Shown piece by piece: positions 46,762-58,845 of a DNA stretch of 64,000 bases. The stretch comes from Pratylenchus scribneri. Lineage: Eukaryota; Nematoda; Chromadorea; Rhabditida; Pratylenchidae. The notes under the pieces are model-generated. The model searched no databases. It was not told the origin of the DNA and saw only the letters and a program-made list of their open reading frames with translations. The position numbers and the translations under genes were made by a program. Where the stretch lies: contig JAQSEB010000159.1 in the NCBI GenBank assembly GCA_030063045.1, forward strand, positions 1-64,000, given 5' to 3'. Position 1 is the first letter of the stretch. The number at the start of each line of letters is the position of its first letter.

Positions 46762-49237
46762 TTGTTTCAACGTTTATCGAATAATTCATTCATCATTTTT
46801 ATTTTTTTGTTGTTACGTTATTCACATTTACATTATATATTCATTCAATCATAAAACAATTATGAAAATATTGTCTTTTTAAATTATTTGCTTTCTATTT
46901 TTACAATAAAGATGTACCGAAAATATTTAATGTGTTTGTATTTTTTAAATTTTTGCTCGCTGCCATTGCCATTCCAATAACTTCCTTTGTTCCTACCCTA
47001 AATTGAACCCTTCCCTTAAAAATACTTTAAATTGTGTAGTACAATTTTTGTCCAATTTCGCATTTTTTTTTTGCAATATAATTCACATACATATGGACTG
47101 ATTTTTTTCCGCTTTTGTACAGTCAATTTTAGAATTTTTTGCACATTCAATTTTTAGAAAAGAATTTTATAAATAGAAAGTTCCGAACATCTTTAAAATA
47201 ATTTCAAAAAATTATTTTAATTAAAATATAGAATCAAAAATATAAGATATTGACTTGTGCAAAAATTCTTTAAAATTTCTATTGCGAATATAGTCCAATT
47301 TTATGCAGCATAATTTAACCGTCCTATGAATATTTTATATTATTATCAGAATTCTTAAAGCTTTTTTTTTGTATTTTCCCAATTGGCTATTTCAAATTAT
47401 GGCATATATTGTAGACAGCCGTTTGGAGCATTTCTCAACTGAAAATCAGTGCCTGCTTTCAAAGCTTAATTCACGACATTGAAAAATGTTAATTTGAGGC
47501 GATATATTGATGGGAATATAAAGATTTATTTATTAATAGAATAGGCCATTTCATTAATTTATTTTTTATTTCGATCTTTCATTAAAATTTTCCCCTTATT
47601 CTTTTAATCATTTTTTGTATTCAATTTTTAATTGCATTTATTTAAGCAAAATTATTTACATTTCCTCTTCCCAATTTACTATAAATGATGAGAGCACTAT
47701 TTAGGCTATAATCATTTATAATCTGATAACGATTTCCATTTCCGGCCATAATACATCATTATATATGAGTTGGTGAATGGTGATGAGACTGATGATTGAT
47801 GAATATTCCTTACAGCAGCAGAAAAAGAGAACTTCAAATGGATGGAAATGGAAAGCAAATTAAATGCCCAAAAATTTTGATTATCATTTTATACTTTTAC
47901 ATTTGTATTTGTATTTTCCAAATTCGATCTCCAATATTTCCTGAATTTATTTTATTAATAATGATCTCAAATTTGATCTACAATTTTTCCTTTTTTTATT
48001 AATAATAATTTCATTGATCAAATTATATTTAAAAAATCTTTTAAAAAATGAATTTTACTAATGATGATCAAGTCTTTCAATACAATCGACTGCAGATGTA
48101 TTTGGAATTTATTTATATTATTTTTATATTATTTTATTACTCTAAATATTATTATTATTACAATATGAGATAATTTTAAATTGTCCAAAAAACACTAAAT
48201 TTGTCCAAAAATTGTCGAAAAATATAATTTTTTTTTGAGGCCAAATAACTTGGCCATAACTAGGGGTTTAGGTCTAGGGTTAGGTTCAGGGCAGGCAAGG
48301 GATTAGGGGCTATGGGTTTATGGGCTAAAGTTTCTTAAAGAAGTTGACTTGGCCAAGTTATATGGCCTCAAAAATATTATATTTTTCGACACGAAAGATT
48401 TTGGACAAATTCAGCATTTTTTGGACAAATTAAATGACTTCCATTACAATATTAATTATATATTTAAAATGTATTTCTTTCTTATTTAGCCAGTTTCTGA
48501 AATTATTATTTCTTTGATTTTCTAAAATTAACCATGATGATTTTCTAATTTGGGAATATCGACTTCTAGAATTTTAATTTTGACGCATTCGTTTAAGCTC
48601 ACGCGATTTTCTCCAAAAATTTTATTTTGCTGATTTTTTACCCGCCTAAAAATCTTTCTAGTTTATGTAATGTATTTATAATTTATGTAATGTTTATATT
48701 AAATATTATTATTATCACAATATTATACATATTCCATATATATTGCATTCTTATTCAGCAAGTTTCTCAATTTTTTTTGATATTCTGGAATTGTCCTAGA
48801 TGATCTATCAGTTAATTACGGAAATATCGGCTTCTAGAATTTCGATCCTCGAGCATTTGATTTGACCTACGTGATTTTCTCAAAAAATTTTCTACTGATT
48901 TTTTAGCCGGTTAAAAAATTTTTGCTATTTATTTATAAGTCCCATAATAAATATTTTTTGTTAAAAATTAATTTTTCTTATTTTGTCTCTAGCTAGATAA
49001 TTTAAAAATTTAATTTTCGCCAGGTAAAAATTAAAGTCTCCAATATAAAATAAATTATGACGTTACTATATTCTTTATTTTATCTAAATTCTAGAAGCCG
49101 AGATTTCCGGACTAATTCCAGTTTTGATTAATCAATTTTAAAATTAGAATAAATATCTAATATGAAAATATGTAAAATGAGCCAAAATTTATATAAAAAA
49201 AAACTAATATAATTCTAATTTATTTATTTTTTAGCAG
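46762..49237. other. Outer part of the right arm, no convincing gene
   Basis: Most of this aligns inversely with 6750-8680. Two short segments near 48540-48600 and 48815-48870 carry the TCGRCTTCTAGAATT motif related to family T ends. The ORF at 47796 has poor coding character and its left-arm counterpart is not conserved as protein. Confidence 0.45.
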
Positions 49238-49295
49238 ACTTCCAATTGGTACTATATTGGAGGAGGATGATGTTGAACTTGAACATGAAAATTGA
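49238..49295 (+). pseudogene. Terminal exon of the acidic gene (right copy)
   Basis: It follows TTTTTTAGCAG and reads GTILEEDDVELEHEN before a TGA, where the left copy continues with CRCWPINRLL. The early stop, and the lack of a matching donor exon upstream, suggest decay, but a shortened product cannot be excluded. Confidence 0.4.
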
Positions 49296-49775
49296 AAATG
49301 TTGGCCAATGACCAGTGTATCGATTATTGATATTTATTGATTTAATTTGATCGAAAATTTCACTTTATTAAAAGGAAGATGTATATGTTTATTTTGGATT
49401 TAATTAAATTATTATTTTATTAAAATTTTTAATTTAAATAAATTGAAATAATCGAACGAATTTATGGTTAATTTTGATAATTTTTTTCCTGCCGATAATG
49501 AATACATCGATATATAATTATGTGATTATTAATGCAACGAATGTCAAATTTTATTCAAATAATTTTTTCAATCAAAATTATGAATGTATGTATATTAATA
49601 TTATTCAACTATTTTTATGCATTTTTATTTCATCCATGGAACAAAGCGGATATTAATTGTCATTTATTCAGCACAGTTTTGGAATTTTTTTCGAAAAAAA
49701 ATCCGTCGATATGCATCTTATAATCCTTACTAAAAAATACAAAATAATTAAATAATATTTATATTAAAATTATAC

Positions 49776-50008
49776 CTGGAAAAATAGAGCAAAATTGGAT
49801 TGACTGAGAACATTAAAATTATAATATAGTAGAAGCAAATTTGAAAATAAAAAAATGCAAAATCTGCATCAAATATCGGGACAATATAAAATATCATTGA
49901 TAGTATATATCCCAATAAATACACAATGGCCATAAGCAAAAGTGTTTTCAGCAGTCGTTCGGTGTAAATAAAAAAGCCTTTCAATATGAAAAAAATTGTT
50001 TTAACAAT
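49776..50008 (-). CDS. Chemoreceptor-like exon (last two membrane segments)
   Basis: On minus an exon of about 200 nt reads ERLLKTLLLMAIVYLLGYI, then FYFQICFYYIIILMFSVNPI and LLYFSR before a CCAG/GTATAA donor at 49776. Two hydrophobic helices ending in the NP.LYFSR-like pattern suggest TM6-TM7 of a nematode serpentine (rhodopsin-like) receptor. A possible acceptor TTGAAAG lies near 49978. A mariner-type element begins at 50010, so any upstream exons lie beyond it or were lost. Other multi-pass membrane proteins remain possible. Confidence 0.4.
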
Positions 50009-50009
50009 A

Positions 50010-51279
50010 AGGGTGCGCCAAAAGTAACCGGACACTTTATTTTTAAAATAACTTTATTACAAATAAAGATAAATGGATTAAAATACAATCAAATAATAGG
50101 CAAAAGAATGGGGTATAACAATAATTAAGATGATTCAAAATGGCCACCTTTGGCTTTGATACATAGACGCAAACGTTTGGGAAAATTTTCGCAAATGGCA
50201 CGCAGCTCTTGGACCGGAATTTTGTCCCATTCTCGAAGAAGGGACTGCCTAGGTGACTCCAAATTTTTTTGGGATTAAGCACAGACCCTGAACTCTAAAA
50301 TAGCCAAAAAAGAATAATCCATCTTATTCAAATTTGGGCTGTGAGGGATACATTAATAGTCAATAGAAAATTCAAAATAATTGGCATGGGATCACTTCTG
50401 ATACTCTTTGCCTTTTTGTCCGCATTAGGTATTGATTGGAAAATTTTTTTCCTATCGATGAAATAAATATGAATCTTAGCTATAAGAATGCCTAAATGAA
50501 TTTTTTTAACATTATCATTTTTATTGATTTTGCCCCCGAGATCCGCCAAAACATGATTTTTGCCACTTCGCGCTTATCCCATCCCCATATCTGGACTAAT
50601 TGGAGATATTGGGAATCGCCAATAATACAATTTGATAAAGGAGATTTAGCTTTCAATAATATATGAAATTGGTCGTTGCGCGAAATTTTATTGTGGAAAT
50701 ATTTTCGTCGAAAAAAAGGGTCGCTGGACCTGCGTGCCGTTGAAGGAGCAGTCGACATCTTTGCACTCTAACTTTTTTGTTTTGTTCATTCAGAAATTGC
50801 ACTTTTTGCAGCTTGTAAGCCTTGATCCCGAGTTCAAATTTAGCCATCCGTCGAATTGAAGTTTCGCTTATTCCAGTCTCTCTGGCCACTTTTCTCATGG
50901 AAATCCTTGGATTGCGCTTGACTCGCATTTTGATGATTTTCCGGTTCCTGAGTGTGTTCACTGACTTCGGTCTCCCGCTTCTTTTTGATCCTCACTTGTG
51001 CCAAACTCCCTATGCAATTTATTTGGAATTTTTCTCTCAAAATTTTTTACCGGAATTTTTTGATTACATCCTGAACCGTGCTTTTTGGTATCTCAAGAAT
51101 GGCGGAAATAGTTCGGACGCTTGTATTTTTGTTGTATAATGTTATTATTGAATCTCGATTATTGGACATTATAGAGAATCGATTGGGCTATAAATTGAGT
51201 ATAAAATTAATAATTTAATAAAGACTTGAAAAAAGATATGAGAAAAATAAAAGTGTCCGGTTACTTTTGGCGCACCCTG
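50010..51279 (-). mobile_element. Decayed Tc1/mariner-type transposon
   Basis: The terminal inverted repeats start AGGGTGCGCCAAAAGTAACC at 50010 and end with the complement at 51279, between TA dinucleotides at 50008-50009 and 51280-51281. The length of about 1.27 kb is typical of the superfamily. On minus, remnants of the transposase are split over frames: an HTH region (NPRISMRKVARETGISETSI, about 50900), a block with FFDE, and a C-terminal block beginning LNPKKIWSH near 50280. Frameshifts and stops make it non-functional. Confidence 0.85.
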
Positions 51280-51587
51280 TATTTTATTAAAAGTTATCAT
51301 TTAAAATGTTTATAAAAATCCCATAATATTAATTTAAAATAATAAAAATTTATTATTTTTTAAAATTAGAATTTAATTTTAATAATGTTATATTTTTTAG
51401 AATTCAAAAACTAACTCATTTCACTTCTTATTAAGAATTTAATTTTTATCCAAATAAGAGCATAGTGCAAAATGGTGAGAGCAAAAATTGCAAACAAAAA
51501 TGTATTGTATGCAAATTGTCAATTGCCATTTAATGTCATGAATCCAGTACATAAGCCAAAAGTTCTGAAATTCATCCTTCATGATTT

Positions 51588-51662
51588 TATCAAAATTCAG
51601 AACAAGCGGAATTAATAAAATCAGAACAGGCGGAATTAATAAAATCAGAACAGGTGGCGAAA
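51588..51662. repeat. 24-bp tandem repeat with GGCGGAATTAAT motif
   Basis: Three copies of a unit ending in CAGGCGGAATTAAT. It is the complement of the CCGCCTG motif in the 17.7-kb minisatellite. It lies within an ORF on minus whose reading is therefore unreliable. Confidence 0.75.
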
Positions 51663-52026
51663 TTATATTCACAAAATTTCATAACAAAAATCGCAAATTT
51701 TAATGTCATATAAAAAAGCAAAAAATTATTTTGAACCTATGCTTTCGATAGTTTAAAGACCAATCGGCGCCAATTTTAAGAGACTAAAATTTGTGGGTAA
51801 ATTAATATTTTCAAAAAATGAATTACATTAAAATTAAAGATAGATGTTGGAAAAATATAAATCATCTAAATACCACTCTTTCCAATCACCCAATTCATCT
51901 CAACAAAATTAATCAAATCTGTGATTTATTAACAATTTTATCAATTTCTTAAGAATTTAATCAAGTTCTTACACTATGAGTATTTATTCAATTCATTTAA
52001 AATTCTTATATTCCTTGGCCCAACAA

Positions 52027-55000
52027 TCACATTTTGCCGGGCTGCACCCATCCGCCAAAAGCATTTTCCAATTCACGAGCAACAGCAATTAACAATGCCT
52101 CATTGAATTGTGCTCCAATAATTTGAACGCCAAGGGGCATGTTAGTCGATCTGCTTTTCCCAGTAGGCAAATTAATGGAAGGCAGACCGAGAACATTGAA
52201 AAGCTGAATATTGGAGAAAATAAGGGATAAATTCAATCAATTGGGCTCTAACTCTGCAATAGGCCAGATTGAATGGTTTGAAGGGTTCCATATGACGATA
52301 GGGCACTTCAGTGGGTATCACTGGCAAAACTAATACCCCATTTTTGCCTAACAATGTGTCCAATTGACGTCGCAGTTTGTTCAATTTATCGGCAACCTTA
52401 AAATGAGAAAATAGTTTTATTTGCATCAAGAAATAATTTTTTACCTAAAACTTAGTTTTTGACTGCTATTAAGTCAAAAAAGCGGTTTTAAACCCTACAA
52501 TTTAATAACAATTGTAGATCTCATCGAGAATTTTCTTATTTTTGGTTTTATAAACTTTAATTTTGGATCAAAACTTAACATTTTATATAGCCTTCGATGC
52601 GTTTTGAACAGTTCTACAAAATGGTATAAGATTTGTAGGGTTTAAAATCGGTTTAGATTTATTAAAAATCAAATATTATTTTTTGGGTAAAATAATATTA
52701 TTTTTGGGTAAAAAATAGCTCACAAATTTTGCTTCCATATCGTCTTTTGGAGAAATAAAATTTCGAAGGAATTCATATTCCGATCGGGGCCAAGTCGTTG
52801 ACAATTGGCCTCCTTTGGTTTGTCGAAGAAGTGCAGAAAATTGGTTAGTTAAATTTGGGTAGATTGGCTGAAAATGTGAAAGTATCCTTTCAAAACAGCC
52901 GAAAATATCCAAAATATCCATCCACCTGAACTCCCGGTGAATTTCCATTCAATGCCCAAAGTTCCGATTCGCGGTTCATTATTGGGAATGAGATTTTTGG
53001 CACTGTCAAATTATATTTTTTCTCGAAATAGTTTTTCACCTACAAATTCATTCAACACATTTAATATATGTTTTTAATTACCTTTCTAATTGATTCTCGC
53101 TGTGCTGAATGCAGAGATTCCATTATCAAAATTTCCAATTCCTCCAAATAAAAAATTTTAAAATTGTTGGCAAAATCCACTTTCTTGTCATAAACATCGA
53201 TGGATTTATTTGCCAACACCTTAAAAGGGAATATACCTATTAAGAGGACTAGTGATGATATTTTTGCCGAAAATATGAGTGGCAAATCAGAAGCATAACG
53301 GCAAATGGGTCCAATGGTGCGCATAGCAGTCTTAATTCATTAATAGGGCTGGGAATTATAGTGAATTATGCTAGGCATAAAAACGCGATAAAAAGTATTT
53401 CTAACTAGATTTGAGCTCAAAACATTAAATTTTTTTTCAACTTTTTTCATTTTTTTATCACTAATTTGCTATTTTTGTCACCATTTCACTAGTTTTTATC
53501 ACTATTTTGGCCTTTTTGAAACTTTCGGAAATTTTAACAAAAAATTCAAAATTTTCCCCTTTGGGGATCTTTTTCATCAAAATTTTTTCCTTTAAAACGA
53601 ATTTTTACATTTTTGCCAAAAATTTTATCTGCGAGATCATCTAGGTCAAAATTTTTGAGACCCCTTTTCTTCAAAAAAAAATTTTTGATAAAAATTTCAC
53701 TTTTTTAAAATTTTGTCACTTTTTTTCTTTTTTTTCACTATTTTTGATCAATATTTTCCCAGCCCTAATCATTAAAATTATAATAAGTAATAGGAAATCC
53801 TGAAATATTTAATGAAAATATTGATGCAAACTCGCAAAATATTGACAACAATGACAAAATTTTGAAATATTGATAAAAAAAAATTTTAAATTTTAATAAA
53901 AATAATATTGTTTTTTAAATTTTTAAAATTTTAATTTTTTCATCAAAAAAAAATTTAAAATTCATTTCCAAAAATGTTATATTTTATATAGATCGATAAA
54001 ATTTTAAAAATGCCCAGCTCAATTTTTATTATTTTTTTTTTCAAGAAAGGGCAAATTTTTTTCAAAAAGGAATTCGAAATTTTTTTCAAAAATTTTCTAC
54101 TTTTTTTCCTAAAAACTATAAAATAAAATAAAAATTTTTATTATTTGCGAAAAAGGCCAAAAATTGTCAAAAAAAAAAAAATGCCGAAATATTTATAAAT
54201 ATTAAGGGCCAAAATGGCAAAATATTGCAAAATATTGACAAAAATGTCAAAAAATTAATCAATAAAGGCATTAATAAAACATGTTTTACATTGGTTGCGA
54301 GCTATTTTAACATCGCAAACAAAATACTGAAATCAATATAAATCTGCCCTCTAATAATTAAATGGTATCTTTTAATTTACCGCTGGAGGATATGCGGCAC
54401 CATTAGGGATAGTTCCATCAACAGGAAGTATATCTAAAAAAAAACCAATGTATTTTAATAATTTGATATGTATTTTACGAGATGGATAAGTGGTCGCTTT
54501 TAATCCAAAAACGCCACAATTATGTGCTGGATTACGAATAGATCCGGAAATGTCACCACCAAGGCCAAAAAGTGATCCAGCGGAGGAAATAATGGCTGCT
54601 TCACCGCTGCTACTCCCACCTTTAAAGTTGCGTAAATGTTTTTTTTTTGTATCAAAATAGTTTTTGACTACTATTGAATCAGTAACCGGTTTTAAACCAT
54701 AAAAACCTTAGTAGATCTCATCCAGACGCATCTTTTAACATTTATACATTTCTTAGTTTAAATTGAAATTGAGCGAATTAAACCGTATAAATCTTATTTC
54801 CCAATTGATTTTAAACTCTTTAATTTTGGACCAAAATTTGACTTTTTATAATATACCATTTGATGTGTCTCGATGAGATCTTGATATTAGGATTCTAAAG
54901 TTTAAAATCAGTTTTTAATTTAGTACAAGTCAAAAACTACTTTTGATGAGAAAAATTTTTTAATACGAAAAATAGTAAGAGTATCTCCTTTAAAATACGG

Positions 55001-57946
55001 TGCTAGATCATCTCCACAATTCTGCAATTATAAATTTCTGGAATATTAGGGCGGAGTGATAGGCAGCAGCACAGGGATGGGTTCGATCGCCCAAAAAAAT
55101 TTTTCGAAATCGAAAAACCAAATTTCGATGGGGCAAAAAATAAATCGTAATTAAAAAACGAAATTTCGATGCCAAAAATGACCGAAAATCGACATCGAAA
55201 CGAAAAAATCGAAAAACTTTTTTTCATAAATCAGAAGTCTGAACAAAAAATTTTCAAATTTAGACAAATGGTATCAAAAATTCAGATTTTTAGTCAAAAT
55301 TCAGACATTTTGAAACATGCTTAAAATTAATAAAAAAAAATTTTTGAGGTAAAATTCATTTAAAAATGATATTTGTTAACTCTTATTTTTTTTAATTTTT
55401 TTCCTTCATAAGAGAATTTTAAGAAAAAAATAACTTGATAGGCAAAATTTTAAATTGTCTATTGCTGTGATGACCACCCCGGACATTTTAAAATGCATTG
55501 CAATTTATTTGATTTTATTAATAAAATTTACCTGGTGTCCGTCGGGTGTCATGCGGATTTTTCACAACGCCACAGGCGGAATCATCGCAATAAGCGCTCA
55601 TTCCCAAATTTGGCATTCCGGTTATTCCAAGGAGGATGGCCCCGGCTCCTTTTACTCTACAAAACTTATCAAATTATAATTTTAATTGTCTTGTTACTTA
55701 TTGTTACCTAGCCACAATCGGAGCATCAATCGTTGATGTTACATTGGCATTGATCAATGCCTGATTGCATGCCGTTATCACGAATCCTTTGATTTCAATA
55801 TTATTTTTGCTCGTAAATGGCACTCCATAAAGAGGCATTGTTTCGGCCAACTTCAAATAATATTTCATATATATTGCAGCGAATATTGGAAATTAGTGTA
55901 TTTCCGGAAATACATTAGCCATTTGGGTTGGCGAATTTTTTGAAAATCTTGGATTCTAGGCATCGCATGGACTCAAGAGTAGACTCATTCGACTCGTTAT
56001 TGTCTATTTTATTTATAAGATTTTACTTTCGGATCGTTTTATGCTCACTGTTTTACCCGGCCCTAAACCTAAATCCTAACCCCAGTCCCTTAATCGGTCT
56101 GAAATTGAAATTTCATATACTAAATCGACCATGCCGAGTCGAATGAGACCTACTCTCGAATCTGCATGTTATCTAGAAGCCGAGAATTCTAAAATTTGCT
56201 AACCTAAAAATATCTAGCGAATTTCCAATATAAGCACTTATGCATATGTTGCGGTTAATTCTGGGATTGGTGGACGATTGTCCGAAATGCGACAAATTAA
56301 CCGCAACACATATATTATTCCCATTCCATTCATTTATAATCTTTTCCTACTTTGTTTCGTTCCGATTGGCTCATTCCCGCCAATTTTGAATCAATCTCGG
56401 CAGCTTGTTCCAAAGCATCGTCAAAATTGGTATAAACCATTGCATTCAGCATTGGATTCACTGCTTCAATTCGCTCAATATATGCGCTCACCAATGCTTT
56501 CGAAGAGAGCTGTGTGCATTTAGAAATTAATTCATTCGTTTTTTTTCTACCGTATTTCTTCTAATAGAAGCCCCCTGGGCTTCATATTTCAGAGATCCTC
56601 CGAGGTGGGAACTTTTCGGAATTTTTGAAAAAAATGCTTATTTCGACTTAATTTCATCTAAAAATTGGTTATTTTTGACATAAATTTTTCGATGGGATGG
56701 GGGGACTTCTATTAGAAGAAATACAATAATTTGAGACATGTTCAAACTGGACGACTTCTCATCTCAACTAGGTGCCGTCGCTTTTTATTCATTAAGTACG
56801 AAACCGACATATAGATAATTTTTTGTTAAATTAAAGAGCTCACTGCAAGCTGTCGATAGATATAAAATTTATTTGTTTGGTTAAAATTAGCTGAATTATA
56901 CTTTAAAAAAACCATTAAAAAGACTATTTTATTATTATAAATTTGTCAATTTTTAATTGTTTTTTTTTTTTTGAAAATAATTCCATCAAATCTTTACCAA
57001 ATCAAATAAATTTTATTTCTATCGATAGCCTGCAGTTAGCTCTTTAATTTGACACCAAAATCATCCAAAAGGTTTCGTCCTAAATGAAGTTATAAGCGAC
57101 GGCACCACCCAGTTGAGATGTGGCCAAGTTGTAGTATATTGTATATATTGCGGGCATTATTGGAAATTGGGCATTTCCGGAATTGCACAGTTGGGCAATT
57201 TTGGAAATCTCGGTTTCTAGGCGTCGTACAGACTCAAGAGTAGGCTCATTCGATTCGGCTCGGTCGATTTACTATATGAAATTTCAATTACAGACCCCTA
57301 AACCCTAATCTTAGTCCCTAAATCCTAGCCCAAAGCCCCTAAAACCCATGCCACCCTGAACCATAACCCTAACCCTAACCCTAGCCCCTAATTCGGTATA
57401 TAATTGAAATTTCATATAATAAATCGACTATGACGAATCGAATGAGCCTACTCTCGTCTCGAGTCTGTACGACGCCTAGAATCCGAGATTTCCAAAATTG
57501 CCCAGCCAAAAAGCCAGGGCAATTCTGGAAATGCCCAATATCCAATATTATCCGTTACGTATATATGTGTTTTGTAATTGTACTTTTCCATTTCGAATCA
57601 TTTTTGCCGCATCTTTTGCGCGGAGAAAAAGTAGTTTGCTTGCATTTTGCCATTGTCCAACATGTTGAATAGGCTGAAATGCATTGTAAAGGTCGAAAAA
57701 GGCATTGACCAAGGCAAAATAACAATCAGCAATGAAACGAAGCAGGGAATAATTGAAACGGATGAAATTGTAACGATCCATCACCGGAGTTGGATATGAT
57801 GCATCGGAATTGCATTCTTTCCTTTTTCCACCACAATCAACATCCGACGATTGACAATATCCATCCTGGGCGGCCATACTGCATTGTAAGAGAAGAAAAC
57901 CGACTACTAAAATTGTAGCCAATAATTCACCCGTCGAATTTTTCAT
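52027..57946 (-). CDS. FAAH-like amidase with N-terminal signal/anchor
   Basis: Eleven in-phase exons on minus: 57946-57584, 56509-56351, 55850-55708, 55656-55532, 54619-54479, 54433-54381, 53330-53082, 53039-52926, 52867-52724, 52396-52253 and 52203-52027 (TGA), 603 aa. A hydrophobic N-terminus (ATILVVGFLLLQC) is followed by a region typical of fatty-acid amide hydrolases. The amidase signature is complete: lysine in PFTSKNNIEIKGF, GGSSSGEAA with the bridging serine, and GGDISGSIRNP with the nucleophile serine. Later blocks AMRTIGPICRYASDL, VLPVIPTEVP, LFNVLGLPSINLPTG and PLGVQIIGAQF match the family order. Expected role: hydrolysis of fatty-acid amides or esters at membranes. Introns hold foldback repeats; the one between the last two exons is only 49 nt. 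Confidence 0.85.
52455..52680. repeat. Foldback element, family P (copy 10)
   Basis: GCGGTTTTAAACCCTACAA and the mirrored TTGTAGGGTTTAAAATCGG flank shortened halves. It lies in an intron of the amidase gene. Confidence 0.65.
53344..53767. mobile_element. hAT-like MITE, family G (copy 2)
   Basis: The termini are TAGGGCTGGGAA and TTCCCAGCCCTA, flanked by ttcattaa and atcattaa (one mismatch). The interior is T-rich and differs from copy 1 at 10597. It lies in an intron of the amidase gene. Confidence 0.75.
54655..54940. repeat. Foldback element, family P (copy 11)
   Basis: TAACCGGTTTTAAACCATA and P-type inner arms, with a mutated right half. It lies in an amidase intron. Confidence 0.6.
55870..56315. 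repeat. Foldback element, family T (copy 2)
   Basis: The arms are TTGGATTCTAGGCATCGCAT and the mirrored ATGTTATCTAGAAGCCGAG. The centre has CCTAAACCTAAATCCTAACC. It lies in an amidase intron. Confidence 0.7.
56552..56732. repeat. Short hairpin repeat
   Basis: GTATTTCTTCTAATAGAAG is mirrored by CTTCTATTAGAAGAAATAC about 150 bp later. It lies in amidase intron 1. Confidence 0.7.
56770..57110. repeat. Foldback repeat in amidase intron 1
   Basis: GGTGCCGTCGCTT at 56770 is mirrored by AGCGACGGCACC near 57094, with inner arms around ATCGATAG and AAAGAGCT. It is about 340 bp long. Confidence 0.65.
57125..57572. repeat. Foldback element, family T (copy 3), telomere-like centre
   Basis: The arms are CTAGGCGTCGTACAGACTC near 57217 and the complement near 57460-57478. 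The centre (57296-57395) is dense in CCCTAA words, including CCCTAACCCTAACCCTA. It lies in amidase intron 1. Confidence 0.75.
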
Positions 57947-58840
57947 TTATTAAAAATATTCTGTAAAATAATTGAAGTTGAAAATTGGGTATTTTTAAAG
58001 GCGACAATGGCAAAATTGAACATATGGAAATGGGAGAGCAGCATTCAGACATTTTTTTCGTAATATTCAATAATTTTATGAAATTTTTATTTCTTATTTG
58101 GAAAATGGTCTCAATAATCACACAAAAATTGGAATCTTTTTTGATTGATTTATCTTTCCTCCATTTACATCCTTTTTATTAGCCTAGTTTGGAGGATCTC
58201 CCAGCAGAGAGCCTAAAAATGAATTAATGGATTGATTATATGATAATTTGTTCAAATTCAAACTATTCTCACTCTGATTGAAAAAATGCCCCTTCACACA
58301 TTTATATATAATTCAAATTTTGAATTGGGAAAAAGGGTTGGAATAAGGATTTGAATATTGGCCCAAAATAATTTTTAGGAAATTATCAGATTGATAGTCG
58401 AATTTGGCGAATTTCGTATTTTGTAATGTGGATTAACATGGCTAAATTGCCCCCCTCCCTCTTCTTGTCCATACGAATTTTGAATATTGATGCATTCTCT
58501 GAAAATCTGAATTCAATTAATTCATTCCACATTCTCTTATAATTTAATAAAAATATATTCATTATCATTATCCAGATTTAATTATCCAATAATACTTTCC
58601 AATTCCATTTTCAATTTTGTCCTCTTTTACATCTCTTCCAATCAATTTCATTTAATTATTTCACCAAAAATTGCTTGGAAAAAATTAACGCTTCATCAAT
58701 CTTTAGTTGAACGGAATGTCAATGATAAATTTTTATGTCGAAAGTAGAAATTGAAAAAAATCAGTTGAAGATGGATAAAATCAAAATAGGCGGAATTAAT
58801 TAAAATCAGAATAGACGGAATTAATAAAATCCGTCCGGGG
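57947..58840. other. Intergenic DNA upstream of the amidase gene
   Basis: I see no supported exon. Short ORFs have no splice partners. The end (58775-58835) holds three diverged GGCGGAATTAAT units like those at 51588. Confidence 0.4.
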
Positions 58841-58845
58841 TCAAT

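Larger units (their letters stand above)
38545..49480. repeat. Right arm of large inverted duplication
   Basis: This is the inverse counterpart of 6525-18490. It is shorter mainly because it lacks the left-only insertions at 10597, 12970 and 15880 and the minisatellite expansion at 17705. It has its own foldback insertion at 38680. Confidence 0.85.

Noticed and set aside
6525..49480. A bacterial contaminant for the AAA/nuclease genes
   Set aside because: Both genes have nine phase-conserved introns with eukaryotic splice sites and are surrounded by nematode-like genes.
51439..51672. ORF on minus as a further receptor exon
   Set aside because: Its start is built from the 24-bp tandem repeat (ISPPVLILLIPP), and no convincing join to the exon at 49776-49977 could be made.
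57296..57395. True telomere or chromosome end
   Set aside because: The CCCTAA words are imperfect, about 100 bp long, inside a foldback element in an intron, with genes on both sides.
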